NCBI GenBank assembly: GCA_018806985.1
Contig: JADANN010000302.1
Span: 744,001 to 808,000 of the forward strand
DNA: 64,000 nt
Origin: Angiostrongylus vasorum
Taxonomy: Eukaryota; Nematoda; Chromadorea; Rhabditida; Metastrongylidae
Reading direction: 5' to 3'
Under the pieces are notes generated by a model that saw nothing but the letters and a program-made list of their open reading frames with translations, did not search any database and had not been told where the DNA came from. Of this stretch, positions 54,375-64,000 are shown piece by piece. Both the position numbers and the translations under genes were made by a program. Every line of letters begins with the position of its first letter. The stretch's first letter is position 1.

Positions 54375-56124
54375 TCATTGTGCAAAGAAAGGTTTATTAC
54401 GCACTTTCAGGTCATTCTGTAGAGGAAGTCAAAACAAAGGAAAGTACAGATCGCTTCTCACCTTCTTGATATGGTACCTCAGCCAACTTAACGGATCAAA
54501 ATGCGGTTCAACTGCACACCATGGTTCCAACGCGGCGTAGATGAAAGAGACCAACTTCTACCAGTGACGAATATGCAACAAGATAGTAAAACGTCAGTAA
54601 GAATCAACTAGGCAACCTCTTATAAAATACAACTGCAAAATATTGTCGCACTTCACGCTAACTGCGAGAGTAGATGCCCCAGTCTTGGTGAGACAAGCAC
54701 TCGTCGTCTAACAAAAGAAGCAAGCGCCATGCTTGAAACCGGATCTCATTGCCAATCCGGCTGTGATACATTACTCTAACGAAATAACTACTCGCATTTT
54801 CGGCAAGCATTGTCGTCGCCAACTCTAGTCAGCGACTAAGAGAAAGCCTACTTAGATCATAGAATATAGAATCACTCAACTTCTACCATCAAACCAGGGC
54901 GGAGATGAGGATGAAGAATGTTTTCCATGTTTCCATACAAGTATACTCCCTCTTCCAACGGTTTCATCATGCTGGGAGGTCTTCCTGCGTGTCGTGCTTC
55001 GATGTACAGCGGGGAATTCATCACCCTGGCAGGGTCTCAAAGGCTGAGAAGAAGTCAGGCGTTTCCATCAGGAAGCCTAGCTAAGAGTAAACCAATACCA
55101 GGATCCAACACCGTCCTGATATCAAAGTCGCATGGTGACAAATCTCCCTGTGAACCACAAAGGATGCGACTGCCTGTGGTGGTGAAGACCTGAGGCAGAC
55201 TTTGGTCACGCTGACCTCGGGATTCCAGGGAACCACAATCTCTACAGTGTTGTCACACCTGGTATTTTATGAAATTACTCATCCATTGAAGTGTACCAGA
55301 CATATGGAGCGCAATGGTTAAAGTTGCCATGCTATACACAGATGCTCATCGATAAGATCACGTACTCGGGCTCAGCAAGCCTTCCATCCCTCCGAGGTCG
55401 ACATATTGGTGCCAGACCTGTCTGGGAGAATAGAACCACTGACCTCATACCCTCGGTAGGGTACCGGAAGTCATTGTAGAGGGCAGATATGCATTAAATC
55501 ACTCTAACGATACCCGATAGAGTTAAATGCATAGCCCACCCCTCTACTTCTTATCATGAACGACAGCTCTGTCCTTCAATCCTTTCGCGGAATATGCAAT
55601 GCCATGGTAGACATCGATTTCACAAAACATAGCGGGTGAATCTTACAAGACCTCACATATGCAGTACTACTCATAATTCTTATTGTGTAAACCTTTCGAG
55701 TCCTTAAAGTGGAATTTTTAACATGAAGCAATATAACTTCCCTTTCTAGACTATATCTAAGGACCTCTGTCTTATTGTGGAATCACTACCATCTTTCTTC
55801 TTCCCTACTCATTCTTCCGGATTCGTTCTCCCTAAACAACGTTTGACTAGAATCTGACCAATATACTGTTCTGTCCCCTTCCACTTCATTCTCTTATTGT
55901 TCTCCGCTTTTTTGTTAACTTTAATTGTCTTCATTTATCGTCCTCACATTATATTCAGTTGCTGCTTACATGAAAGCTTAACTGTGATGTCCGAAGTTCC
56001 ATTGCCGACGAGCGATTTCCGCTGTTGTAAATAAGCCAAAGATTCCCCGCAGCAGCTATAAGAACCCGATTAATCCATTAGTCCGATTTTTACAGAGCAA
56101 CATTCCTTCTCTGTCCAACAACTA
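54375..56124 (-). CDS. Multi-exon gene tail disrupted by a SINE, unknown protein
   Basis: Minus-strand exons: 56124-56094 (VVGQRRNVAL), 56055-55970 (CCGESLAYLQQRKSLVGNGT, SDITVKLS), a possible exon about 55652-55545 (MFCEIDVYHGIAYSAKGLKD), then 54557-54462 (KLVSFIYAALEPWCAVEPHF, DPLSWLRYHIKK) and 54416-54375 (NDLKVRNKPFFAQ, stop). The last intron is a 45-nt GTGAGA...CTACAG. Phases match at 56094/56055 (2) and 54462/54416 (0), and at the 55970 donor (1) if a weak AAG acceptor is used. A SINE-A at 55298-55555 and an RTE leader at 54950-55250 sit between the third and fourth exons, and the SINE appears to cut the third. I cannot name the protein. The two ends could belong to different genes. Confidence 0.4.
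54950..55250 (+). mobile_element. RTE 5' leader copy
   Basis: Matches 60985-61110 (CTGGGAGGT, CGATGTACAG, TCTCAAAGGCTGAG/TTTCCGAAGCTGA) and 2290-2510 (CAGGATCCAACACCGTC, GTGGTGAAGACCTG). No coding region follows. Confidence 0.65.
55298..55555 (+). mobile_element. SINE-A copy
   Basis: ATGGAGCGCAATGGTTAAAG (head), AGCAAGCCTTCCATCCCTCC and GTGCCAGACCTGTCTGGGAG (core), AGTCATTGTAGAGGGCAGAT (tail). Confidence 0.75.
55653..55965. other. Intronic sequence of the minus-strand gene
   Basis: Pyrimidine-rich plus strand, no coding or repeat signal. Confidence 0.3.
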
Positions 56125-56254
56125 CTGCACATATTCATGTTCTCTCGATTATAATCAGTGTAATCTTGGTTGCAATGTATTGTACGTCTTCGAATTGTGC
56201 TCCTAATGAAAATTTTTCTATAGTAGAAATAACCTTTGCATGTTTTTAGATTAC

Positions 56255-56335
56255 TAAGCTAATACGGAGTTTTCATGAAAGTTTTATTTAGATAACATTT
56301 CGATGCCTTCGTTCTTTTCATTGTTGCGACTGTTA
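56255..56335 (+). mobile_element. D-family terminal fragment
   Basis: CTAATACGGAGTTTTCATGA, AACATTTCGATGCCTTCG. Confidence 0.5.
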
Positions 56336-56469
56336 TGTATAAATTGACTTTGTGTAGAAAGTACTATGTGGTTTTATGTTGCATGGAAAATGGTTCACTT
56401 CATTTTATCGTAACTGCTTATCATATATATACGCTCCATTAAGAAGCAAGATGCTAACTCAGCTCTCCT

Positions 56470-56695
56470 AACACACACCTTCCTCCAATCAGCTATCTCC
56501 AAGATTCCAAAGAGAATCGACTCGACCAATATTCTACGACATTCACAAAGAAAACGAAAAGTCCTCAAGCAGCAGCTGAAAGAACATGGGGAGATGTTCG
56601 AAGACTTTTGTGGACGATGAATGCAAGGAAGGCGAATCGAATGCAAGAAGTTCTGGGATCCGCACAGTAGATGTGATGACGAGTCATGTGAATGT
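56470..56695 (+). mobile_element. SINE-B tail
   Basis: GAGAATCGACTCGACCAATA, CAAGCAGCAGCTGAAAG, GGACGATGAATGCAAGGAAG and GTGCTGGGACC-like TTCTGGGATCC. Confidence 0.65.
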
Positions 56696-56864
56696 AAATA
56701 AAGCAAAGGTAAATATATTTATATGTATCCAGTGAGGGACATGGATGGGAGGGAAAGGGAAGAAAGACAAGGACAGCAGTGGTTTGCCGCCTTATCTCGG
56801 TTGGCCTCAGGGCAAACAGTGCTGTACGGTGGCCATTCTATAGTGCTTCCAATCAATACTGATT

Positions 56865-57285
56865 TTCTTCATTGATAAGCTTACACGAGGTTATTGCAAC
56901 AACTCTTTATTGGACTAACGTTTCAACGTCCTTCCCTTCTTCGGATACGATGTTCCGAGTAGATCCGTACATAGCCATTCGTCTTCACGATGTAGGTCAT
57001 CGAAGCTGTACAGACTCGCATCTTTCTGCAGTGAAACACCGATCGAATGAAGTAACGACACTTGGCAGTGTCCTTTCATATAGAACGCTTGTTGATACTG
57101 ATTGTCCGCTGGTAATCGCTTGTTTTGCTTTAAACGGTGTTCCACTTTATAGGACTTGATGCCGTCACGAAAATCCCACAACGGAAGAAGAAATACCTGT
57201 GGACAATCTACTAGGATCAATCCTGCTCAGAGAAAGGCGAAGGTGCCTATACGTTGTCCGAATAAAGTATTTTATCAACCTCGTG
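56865..57285. mobile_element. D-family foldback element, longest copy
   Basis: Left TTACACGAGGTTATTGCAAC, GACTAACGTTTCAACGTCC; right TACGTTGTCCGAATAAAGTA, TATCAACCTCGTGTTGATC. The interior includes CGAGTAGATCCGTACATAGC. A minus-strand open frame across it is a shadow. Confidence 0.75.
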
Positions 57286-57569
57286 TTGATCTATCAAAGA
57301 AAGGGTGCGTTTCATCAGTCACGCCAAGGTTAAAGGAAAGTCGTTTTTTTGATACCTCTCAATAATTTGATAAGTTAGAATTAGAACTGGAAATAGTGGT
57401 CAGATGCCCTTCTTCACATCGCCATATTTATTCTATATGTTCAAGATTCAATGCCATACCTTTAGAAGCCATGTACGAAGCAACGCGACCATTCTTACAT
57501 GTAACCAAAGCCACATAATGGCAAATTAGTACGTACCTAGATGATAGCGTTTTTCTTTTCCACGACCCG
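57286..57569. other. Unassigned
   Basis: No feature seen. Confidence 0.35.
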
Positions 57570-57945
57570 CCTTTCACATTTACCCTTGCGGGTCCCAGCA
57601 CTTCCCACATTCGATTCGTTTCCTCATATCCACTATCCACAAAGATCTTCCAACTTTTTACATGTGGTTTCGGCTACTGCTTGAAAATTTCCCTTTCATC
57701 TCGAATGTTGTCGAATGCTGGTCGGGTCCATTTTTCCCTGGAGTCCTGAGATACACGGGCTGGAGCGTACCCATTTGGATTGACGAGCGTGATTTCTTCC
57801 CCAACAAGTCCGGTACCAAATTCCCGACCCCCTAAGGCGAGAGAGGCTTGGTGGACTTTGGGCGGGATCGAACCAGCACCGTGCTGGTGATGATAGGCAT
57901 CACCACCACTGTGCTAACCACCCCCTCTCGCTTCAAGGCGAACAT
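57570..57945 (-). mobile_element. SINE-B copy with consensus tRNA-like head
   Basis: Minus strand: A box TGGTTAGCACAGTGG (57920-57906) and B box GGTTCGATCCCGC (57874-57862), both close to the pol III consensus. Then ACCAAGCCTCTC and GGTACCGGACTTGTTGGG core and the full B tail ending near CCCACATTCGATTCG complement. Best reference for family B. Confidence 0.9.
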
Positions 57946-58684
57946 GCCGCCTAAAATGGTAATACGAGGACCTCGTAAAAAAATCAGCTATTTCTCTCTG
58001 CTCATTGAGCTAGGACAGCCCAGTACGTAGCTCTGACGTGCATTTGAGAGGAGATTCTATAGGTTCCTGCCCGATTCATTTACGTATTTCAGCAAAGGGA
58101 TTTGAAATTGACATAACGACAGAGATCCTCAAATGAAATCCTCTTCACTAGTAAGTAAAAAAACAACTTTAACCTTGTTGGAAGGATCGATTGGTAGATC
58201 AGAAGGAAACTATAACATTTATTAGAAGCTCGTTAGGAACGCATTATAAATATTTATTAGAAGCTCGTTAGGAACGCATTATACATCTTATGAATCAATA
58301 AGCCTCTGGTTTTTATAAGAGAGGAAGACCCAATCCTCAATATTACGATGAACTACTTCACTTGGAGAGCCGATAAGGTTTGTCACTGAACTACTCACGT
58401 CTACATTCCGTTGCTGTTGACTGAAAACTGTACTGCACAGTATCCCACCAACTACAGCTCTTCTTTTATATCAACCTGTGTAACTATAGCGATTGCTGTG
58501 ACAATCAACCTAAATACGAAGAAAAGGGAACCGAACTAGTGAGATCTGAAACAGAACGGAACTAGCAGGACTAGAGGTGAAAGTACGACAATAAAACAAC
58601 GAACTTGAACTATCCCACACACTAACATCTAGTGCTGACAGATACACATTCGCCTAATTTATTCTAGAGAAGAAATAAACAACA
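57946..58684. other. Unassigned, with a short tandem repeat
   Basis: Contains two 32-bp copies (58217-58248 and 58252-58283; TTATTAGAAGCTCGTTAGG). Otherwise nothing recognised. Confidence 0.4.
58217..58283. repeat. 35-bp-period tandem duplication
   Basis: Two units of ATTTATTAGAAGCTCG...GCATTATA separated by three bases, identical over 32 bp. Confidence 0.9.
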
Positions 58685-58930
58685 AGATGCTGACTACAAC
58701 CGCAATGATGCCCAGATATTTGCAAAACTCGGAACCCCAGATGAACTTCGAACGCGAGATTACCTTCTATAAAGGCCTACAAGATAGCCATTGCACTACT
58801 TTGGCTCTTGTTTTGCCTTTCTCCCAGCCAGCTTTATTCACCTGGGGTTCCGAGTTTTACAAACAGCTTAGCATCATTGTGGTTGCATTCCACTTCACCC
58901 CTTGCTATGAAGAAAAAAATAGACAGTAAA
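58685..58930. mobile_element. C-family foldback element, complete
   Basis: Left CTACAACCGCAATGATGCCC, TTTGCAAAACTCGGAACCCC; right GGGGTTCCGAGTTTTACAAA, AGCATCATTGTGGTTGCATT. The arms are clear inverted repeats of about 70 bp. Confidence 0.8.
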
Positions 58931-58964
58931 TAAAGGTTAAACAATGTCTTAACTATGTAATCAC

Positions 58965-59105
58965 TTTTTACTTACTGTCTATTCTATTTTCATGGAAGGG
59001 TGTGATGTGAAATATAACAACAGTGATGCCGAGATATTTGCAAATCTCCGGACCACAGGTGTCTGCTGAGGGGAGCGAACCTCGTTATTACTCCTTTCTA
59101 GACGG
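58965..59105 (+). mobile_element. C-family left half
   Basis: GGAAGGGTGTGATGTGAAAT, AGTGATGCCGAGATATTTGC, CTCCGGACCACAGGTGTCTG. Confidence 0.65.
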
Positions 59106-60229
59106 GAATGTCTTGCCTACTTCTTTAGCAGCATCGCAAACCTACAAAAACTGACACTAGCTTAATTCAAGAATCGTTTTCCTCCTTTATACCTTGAAAT
59201 TTCTGGGTGCAATTAGATAAAACAGCGATAAGTAGTGGCTTCTACTATCTAACACTTTCCTCACAATATTTACAGAAGTTGTCATGTTACAATTAGTTGC
59301 TCAACCTTCAGTAATTGATTATATATAACGGCGTAGTGACTCACATAGTGACTCATGACTGCAGTATTGGAAATGAATCAAATCAACTAAGCAATTCCTC
59401 ACTACGAAAACTAAAAAGATAAACAATCTCTTCGAAACTAAATTTATTTTTAAAAAAAAAGACTAACAAATGGAATTCTGAGTACAAATACATGCCATTC
59501 TATGAATGCAGACACGTTCTATGAACCTAATAGACTAGGAAGCATGGCAGCTATGTACTGCAATAGAAAAAGGTAACACACCAGCATTCAGGGCATTTCG
59601 AGCAACAGTTGACTGAAAGTGGCTCAGTGATATCTATGATGAGTTTTGGCGACACTGTTCTAAAGCCGCAAATGGGCAATTTGGGACTGAAAAGTGGTGA
59701 GCTGAAAAAAAAAATGGAACGCCGAAGACCGACAGAGAGAATTTAGACGGGACTTTACATTATAAAAGTACTAACAGCCATACAGAAAACAACCGTGCTG
59801 ACAATTTCTAAAGAAGCAAAATGTAGATCGTTTTGAAATCATAACTGAACAGGAAGCACTCTATCGTATATAAATTCCTTAAAATCATCACACATACGTA
59901 CTTCAGGATAGTATTTCAGGAGGAGAGGATGCTTTAAAACCTATCCTGTATATCAACAGTAAACAAGTTCTCTTGTCTTTTGAATGGAATATTTTAATTA
60001 AATTGACCATGGACTGAGAATGAAGAGAGAGTTGGTAACAAAAAGAATAATCGACTTAGTAGACTGGTGAGTCGAATAGACTCATCCAAAAAAAGAAGGT
60101 AATATTGCACTTATATTACAGCACTAGGCGCCAAAAAAGCATAAGGAACTGCAGGGATACCAGTCAGATCAATGTAAAGCTAACAAAAAGAAAGGCTACA
60201 TATATACGCACACATACACAAATACCTCT
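59106..60229. other. Unassigned
   Basis: About 1.1 kb, AT-rich, no repeat match or splice-supported exon. It lies 3' of the membrane-protein gene and may include its 3' UTR on the minus strand. Confidence 0.35.
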
Positions 60230-60898
60230 CTAAGCTGTTTCGACTAGAATACGTTCTGCCACTTCGTCTTGATCAGAAGGAGGAAACCAGTGACGAATAC
60301 AATATTCGATAAGATAGGCAAGAAGAATATAAGCTGCGGTGAGCACGCAGAGTACAATCAGAAACTTCAGAACAACGACAGGGAAGATCGATCTCTCCAC
60401 GATGACACTACAGAGAGGAAGCTGAAAGTTAAATGTACCAGAAAATGGCAAAATTTTATCTAGGCAAAGGTTATTCTCCGTTTGCATTCGCAAAATCTTG
60501 TTACAATTTCATAACCAGAATTACTCTTGTAAATTCCTAACTCCAATAAATTAGTTCTGACATAGTTGATCTCACTAAGCACTTGATGACTTCTTGTGTT
60601 GAAGACCTATATGGTCACAGAACATAATAGAAATAAGGCCAATAAAACAAAAGCGATAAGGGAATTCCTCTGAAAAACTGATTCTACAGATTTCAGAATA
60701 ACAAATCCAAAAATGGCCCACCGATTCCTTGGGAACAATTGAGCATTTTAGTTCATCCATCAATCCATTAGTAGGGACAAGACGAGAAGCAGCTCGGAGT
60801 GATGGCTCTATATAGGTAGTCAGATTCAGCGCAATCATCATACGGGCGCCTAGCAGGAACGGTAGCGAAAGAAATGCCACCGCATCCACCACACAGAC
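60230..60898 (-). CDS. 3' end of a multi-pass membrane protein
   Basis: Minus-strand exons 60898-60722 (acceptor CCTTAATTCAG, donor TCG then GTGGGC, 59 codons) and 60421-60230 (acceptor TTAACTTTCAG, 63 codons and TAG), both phase 0. The first exon has a hydrophobic span (VDAVAFLSLPFLLGARMMIA) and an extracellular-like stretch with LMDELKCSIVPKES. The second has a strong span (VVLKFLIVLCVLTAAYILLA) followed by YLIEYCIRHWFPPSDQDEVA and ERILVETA. A terminal Cys, then a membrane span, then a basic/aromatic segment with FPP and an Arg-Ile-Leu recalls the end of DC-STAMP-domain proteins, but the match is loose. Upstream exons would lie across the RTE insertion, beyond the window. Confidence 0.5.
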
Positions 60899-61924
60899 CT
60901 GAATTAAGGCATGTATTTCATTCACAGTACAAAGTCTCATACTGTTGTTGGTAGAGATGTAGTGATCTCCCTCCCAACTGTTTACCGCCTCATCGTGGCT
61001 GGGAGGTGTTCCTGGCTGTTGGGCTCCGATGTACAGTGGGAGGATTAATCCCTCCAACCTCCAACAGGGTTTCCGAAGCTGAAAAAGAGTCCGGTGTTCC
61101 CAACTGTCCCCTTCTCCCTTTAAGCGAGCAATAAGCTTATAGCAATGTGTAACCTCATCATAATGGCTTCATCAATACTTGCACACTTCGATGGTCCGTC
61201 TCCACTGGTTACGCCGTCCCAGCATAATTTCGACTCTTAGGGGTTTTCGTGGTTAACCATTGCAGTCCACGGATCTCCCTCATATGAGCGATACCGATAG
61301 CCGGTTAGTCGCGAGGCTACGAGGCGCGTCACCAGGTGGCGGAAAGGGGGTTAATCGCGGACCAAAAGCCACCTTTGGTTCCCTGAGACGCAGGTGGATC
61401 CAGGTGATCGACTCCCTGTTTCTGCTGCGCCGATTTGGCACATACTTTCTGCATTTACGAGGCGTATTCATGCACGCGTGTGTGGGTGCGTTCTAGTTTG
61501 TGCAGATTGTATTCTACGAGTCAAATTCGGCCAAAAGCCTGCAATCAAGAGACAGGGAAGTATATGGGAGGCGGTTAGGAGTCGCCTCCAACAAATAAGC
61601 TCCATGTCCACTCTGGGAGAGAGCCTGGCAAAGCTACCCGTGAGTATACCCAGCCCCCACGTTCAGAGCCCAGCAAGCTATACATGGGTATCAAAAAGCT
61701 AAAAACAGTTTTTAAAAAAACGGGCCTCATTCCCCTGACCCCGAAAAGAGCCCCCAATTTGGCAGCGTTGGATAGGACGAGTACGGAGAGGCTGCTAAAA
61801 TCTCAGGGCCAATGGAAGCTGCCCTGGATCACGAAGAACTATGGTGACGATCTGTACCCTACAATGCACGTACACTTGCATCGAGTCCTCGATAGAAGAC
61901 ATGCTCATGCAGGCAAAGAAGGAT

Positions 61925-62640
61925 AAGGTACGACGTCATCGGCCTGGCCGAGACGAGACGACGCCACCCATTCAACGCCGTCTATGACACCGCAGAATAA
62001 CCGTTCCTCGGAACATGCGACAGTAGAGGAGCCGACGGCGTCGGCGTTCTCGTCAGCACGAGTTTGTCCATGGACATCGATTCATTCGAACAACTTACAA
62101 CCCGAATCGGATGTGTACGATTAAAAAGGTGTGGAGCAATACCGGTTTTGACAATCTTCGTCGTTTACGCGCCGACATCAAACTATGACGAAGAAGAAGA
62201 AGTCGAAAGCGTTCTAAACGGACTTGGAGAAGTTCTACAGAGCAGACCATACATTCTTCAACGTCATCTTTGGAGATTTCAACGCCAAGATTGGACCAAG
62301 AAGAACGTCTGAAGAACATCACAATGGGAACCACGGATTAGAATAGAACGAACAGGGTGAGCGGCTCTCTGAGTTTATCATGACGACCAAGACCATGCAT
62401 GGTAACTCGCAATTCCAGAAGCCCCACCCTCAACGCTGAACGTGGGAATATCCCAATGGAGAGTACCATAACGAAATAGACCACATCATAGTAAATAGAA
62501 GGTTTTGCCTAACCGATGTCGCTGTTGTCCCAAAATTCCACACGGGATCAGACCACCGTCTCCTTCGTGCAAGATTCTACTTCTCGCGCAAAGGAGAAAA
62601 AGCAGCGAAATTCAAAAACCGAAGTCTCAGAACCACCGTA
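61925..62640 (+). pseudogene. RTE family 2 AP-like endonuclease domain
   Basis: Broken across frames: a [16 protein letters not shown] start, [49 protein letters not shown] (62268-62294) and DHRLLRARFYFS near 62550. The catalytic Glu (AET), DFN and DH motifs can be recognised, but at least three frame changes separate them. Confidence 0.8.
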
Positions 62641-62680
62641 AACTGGGACTCATTCAATTCATTAGTCAGCTGTTGGGAAG

Positions 62681-64000
62681 ATGCCGTTGTCGATAACATC
62701 GACGAAGAATACGATCGGCTCATTTCAACATCTTCACGTTAGCGCTATGAAAGCTGAGAGTTCGAAAGTCACCAAGAGACGTCTGTCTCCAGAAACACTC
62801 GAGCTGATACGCCAGCGTGGAATCGCACGAGCTGCAGGCAACCGCGAACTAACGCCCGAACTTGCAAAACAATGCAGACAGGCGATAAAAAGAAGATCTT
62901 AAAGAAAGAAGAGCAGCAGTAATGCTCAAACCTGCATAGGTTGGGAAAAGCATTCGCAAAGCCCACCGAAGCTTCGCCAATTACAAGACCAAGATGATTG
63001 CACTCCGACGCCCAGACGGAACAGCTACAGCGTCTAGAAAGGCAATAGAGAAAATCATTCACGAATAGTACTCAGATCTCTTCGATAGCCACGTCCACCT
63101 TCCGTCATACGTGATAAAGCAGGATGAATATGTTGTACCACCGGTTCTACCTTCAGAAATCCGACATGCAATTTCGTCGGTGAAAAATCGAACAGCACCA
63201 GGTCCGGACAGGATAAGACCAGAACACCTGAAGAACCTTCCGCCAGTCCTCGTAAAGGCACTGGCTCGACTGTTGACGCGTTACTTGTCTGAATGCAAGG
63301 TCCTTACTTCACGGAAGACCAGCAAGACCGTGTTATTGTACAAGAAGGGTGACCTACACGATATCGGCAACTATCGCTTAATCTGCTTGCTGTCTGTCGC
63401 CTACAAACTTTTCACTCGAGTCATCCTAAACAGCATTGACAGAACACTGAACGAAGGACAGTCATGTGAGCAAGCAGGGTTTCGAAAAGGATTTAGTACG
63501 ATGGACCACATCCACACGATAACAAGACTCATTGAAGTATCGCGAAAGTACAAAAGACCGCTCTATCTCACTTTCATCGATTTGACAGAAGGCCTTTGAC
63601 TCAATCGAGATAGAAGCGATTCATGGAAGCCCTTGATAGTCAAGGAGTCCCTACTCAGTACACAAAGATTCTTCGTGAGCTGTACAAAAATTTCACAACC
63701 AAGATATCACCATTCTATACCAACCAACGATATTAACACTGATGTCAAAACAGGGGTTAGGCAAGGCGATACCATCTCGCCAAAATTATTTACCGCCACC
63801 CTCCAGAACGTCATGCAGACATTGGAATGGGATAATGTGGGAGTGAAAATCGATGGTCGGCAGTAACATCATCTTCGGTTTGCTTATGACATCGTTCTTA
63901 TAACAACAAACATTAGCCAAGTGGAGCGTGTGCTGGCCGACTGTGATAGAGCCTATGGAAAGATTGGTCTTCGACTAAATCTCACAAAAACGATGTTCAT
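62681..64000 (+). pseudogene. RTE family 2 reverse transcriptase domain, 5' part
   Basis: Linker (62681-62902), then a long open segment 63111-63596: [83 protein letters not shown] frameshift follows, then TGVRQGDTISPKLFTATLQN and VKIDGRQ-stop. The catalytic pair is altered: RFAYDIVLI replaces the usual RFADDIVLI, so polymerase activity would be lost even if frames were intact. The domain continues past the window end (IGLRLNLTKTMF). Confidence 0.85.

Larger units (their letters stand above)
60955..64000 (+). mobile_element. RTE family 2 non-LTR retrotransposon, continues past window end
   Basis: Leader from about 60955 (matching the copy at 54950-55250), a 5' region (61260-61920) with open frames of unclear coding status, then endonuclease and RT. 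It is the best family 2 copy here but has frameshifts, stops and a mutated RT active site. Confidence 0.85.

Noticed and set aside
57862..57920. Possible true tRNA gene
   Set aside because: A and B boxes are good but no cloverleaf can be closed and the unit continues into the SINE-B core and tail.
1..64000. CRISPR arrays, bacterial operons, rRNA genes
   Set aside because: No direct-repeat arrays, no Shine-Dalgarno-spaced ORFs and no rRNA-like sequence seen; all signals are eukaryotic.

Overview
The window looks like strongylid (hookworm-type) nematode chromosomal DNA. Predicted exons are short. Introns are either very small (45-79 nt, GTRAG...TTTCAG) or many kilobases long and packed with repeats. 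The dominant retroelements are RTE-clade non-LTR elements of the kind abundant in Ancylostoma and Necator. There are no bacterial operons, CRISPR arrays or rRNA genes. Gene models here were assembled by hand from splice signals, reading-frame continuity and intron phase, so most are partial. No database search was run.

The best gene is an nlp-5-like neuropeptide precursor on the minus strand (29252 to 20703). It has a signal-peptide exon, several exons encoding (S)[15 protein letters not shown] peptides ending in GKR, and a tiny terminal exon. Its roughly 6.3-kb intron holds a full-length but broken RTE retrotransposon, two kinds of SINE and a foldback element. Other supported but unnamed genes on the minus strand are: a five-exon secreted protein (6590-2616); the first exon of a second secreted protein (1131-1036); a gene tail cut by a SINE (11829-11640); a terminal exon (17181-16985); a long exon (46820-46503); a multi-exon gene disrupted by a SINE (56124-54375); and a membrane-protein 3' end (60898-60230). 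On the plus strand they are: terminal or internal exons at 11298, 13325, 28399 and 35757; a two-exon small gene (46940-47488); and exons at 52315-52660.

Region 9031-15700 is a large inverted duplication. Two arms of about 1.68 kb, roughly 98% identical, flank a 3.3-kb spacer. Each arm carries the same splice-defined exons. One exon is open in the right arm and frameshifted in the left. The outer limits coincide with inverted copies of SINE-A.

Repeats fill most of the rest. SINE-A has about 17 copies, a tRNA-like head and a TTTATCC-type tail. SINE-B has about 12 copies, a tRNA-like head and a different tail, but shares a central core with SINE-A. Foldback family C has long terminal inverted repeats that contain tRNA-like A/B boxes. 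Foldback family D ends in inverted repeats carrying a GACGTCTTCGTCTTC motif. RTE family 1 is at 22085-25350 and 41866-42545. RTE family 2 is at 1-2212, 7500, 39590, and 60955 to the window end. There is also a Penelope-like RT remnant (35565-34985) and a dead mariner (16225-16903).
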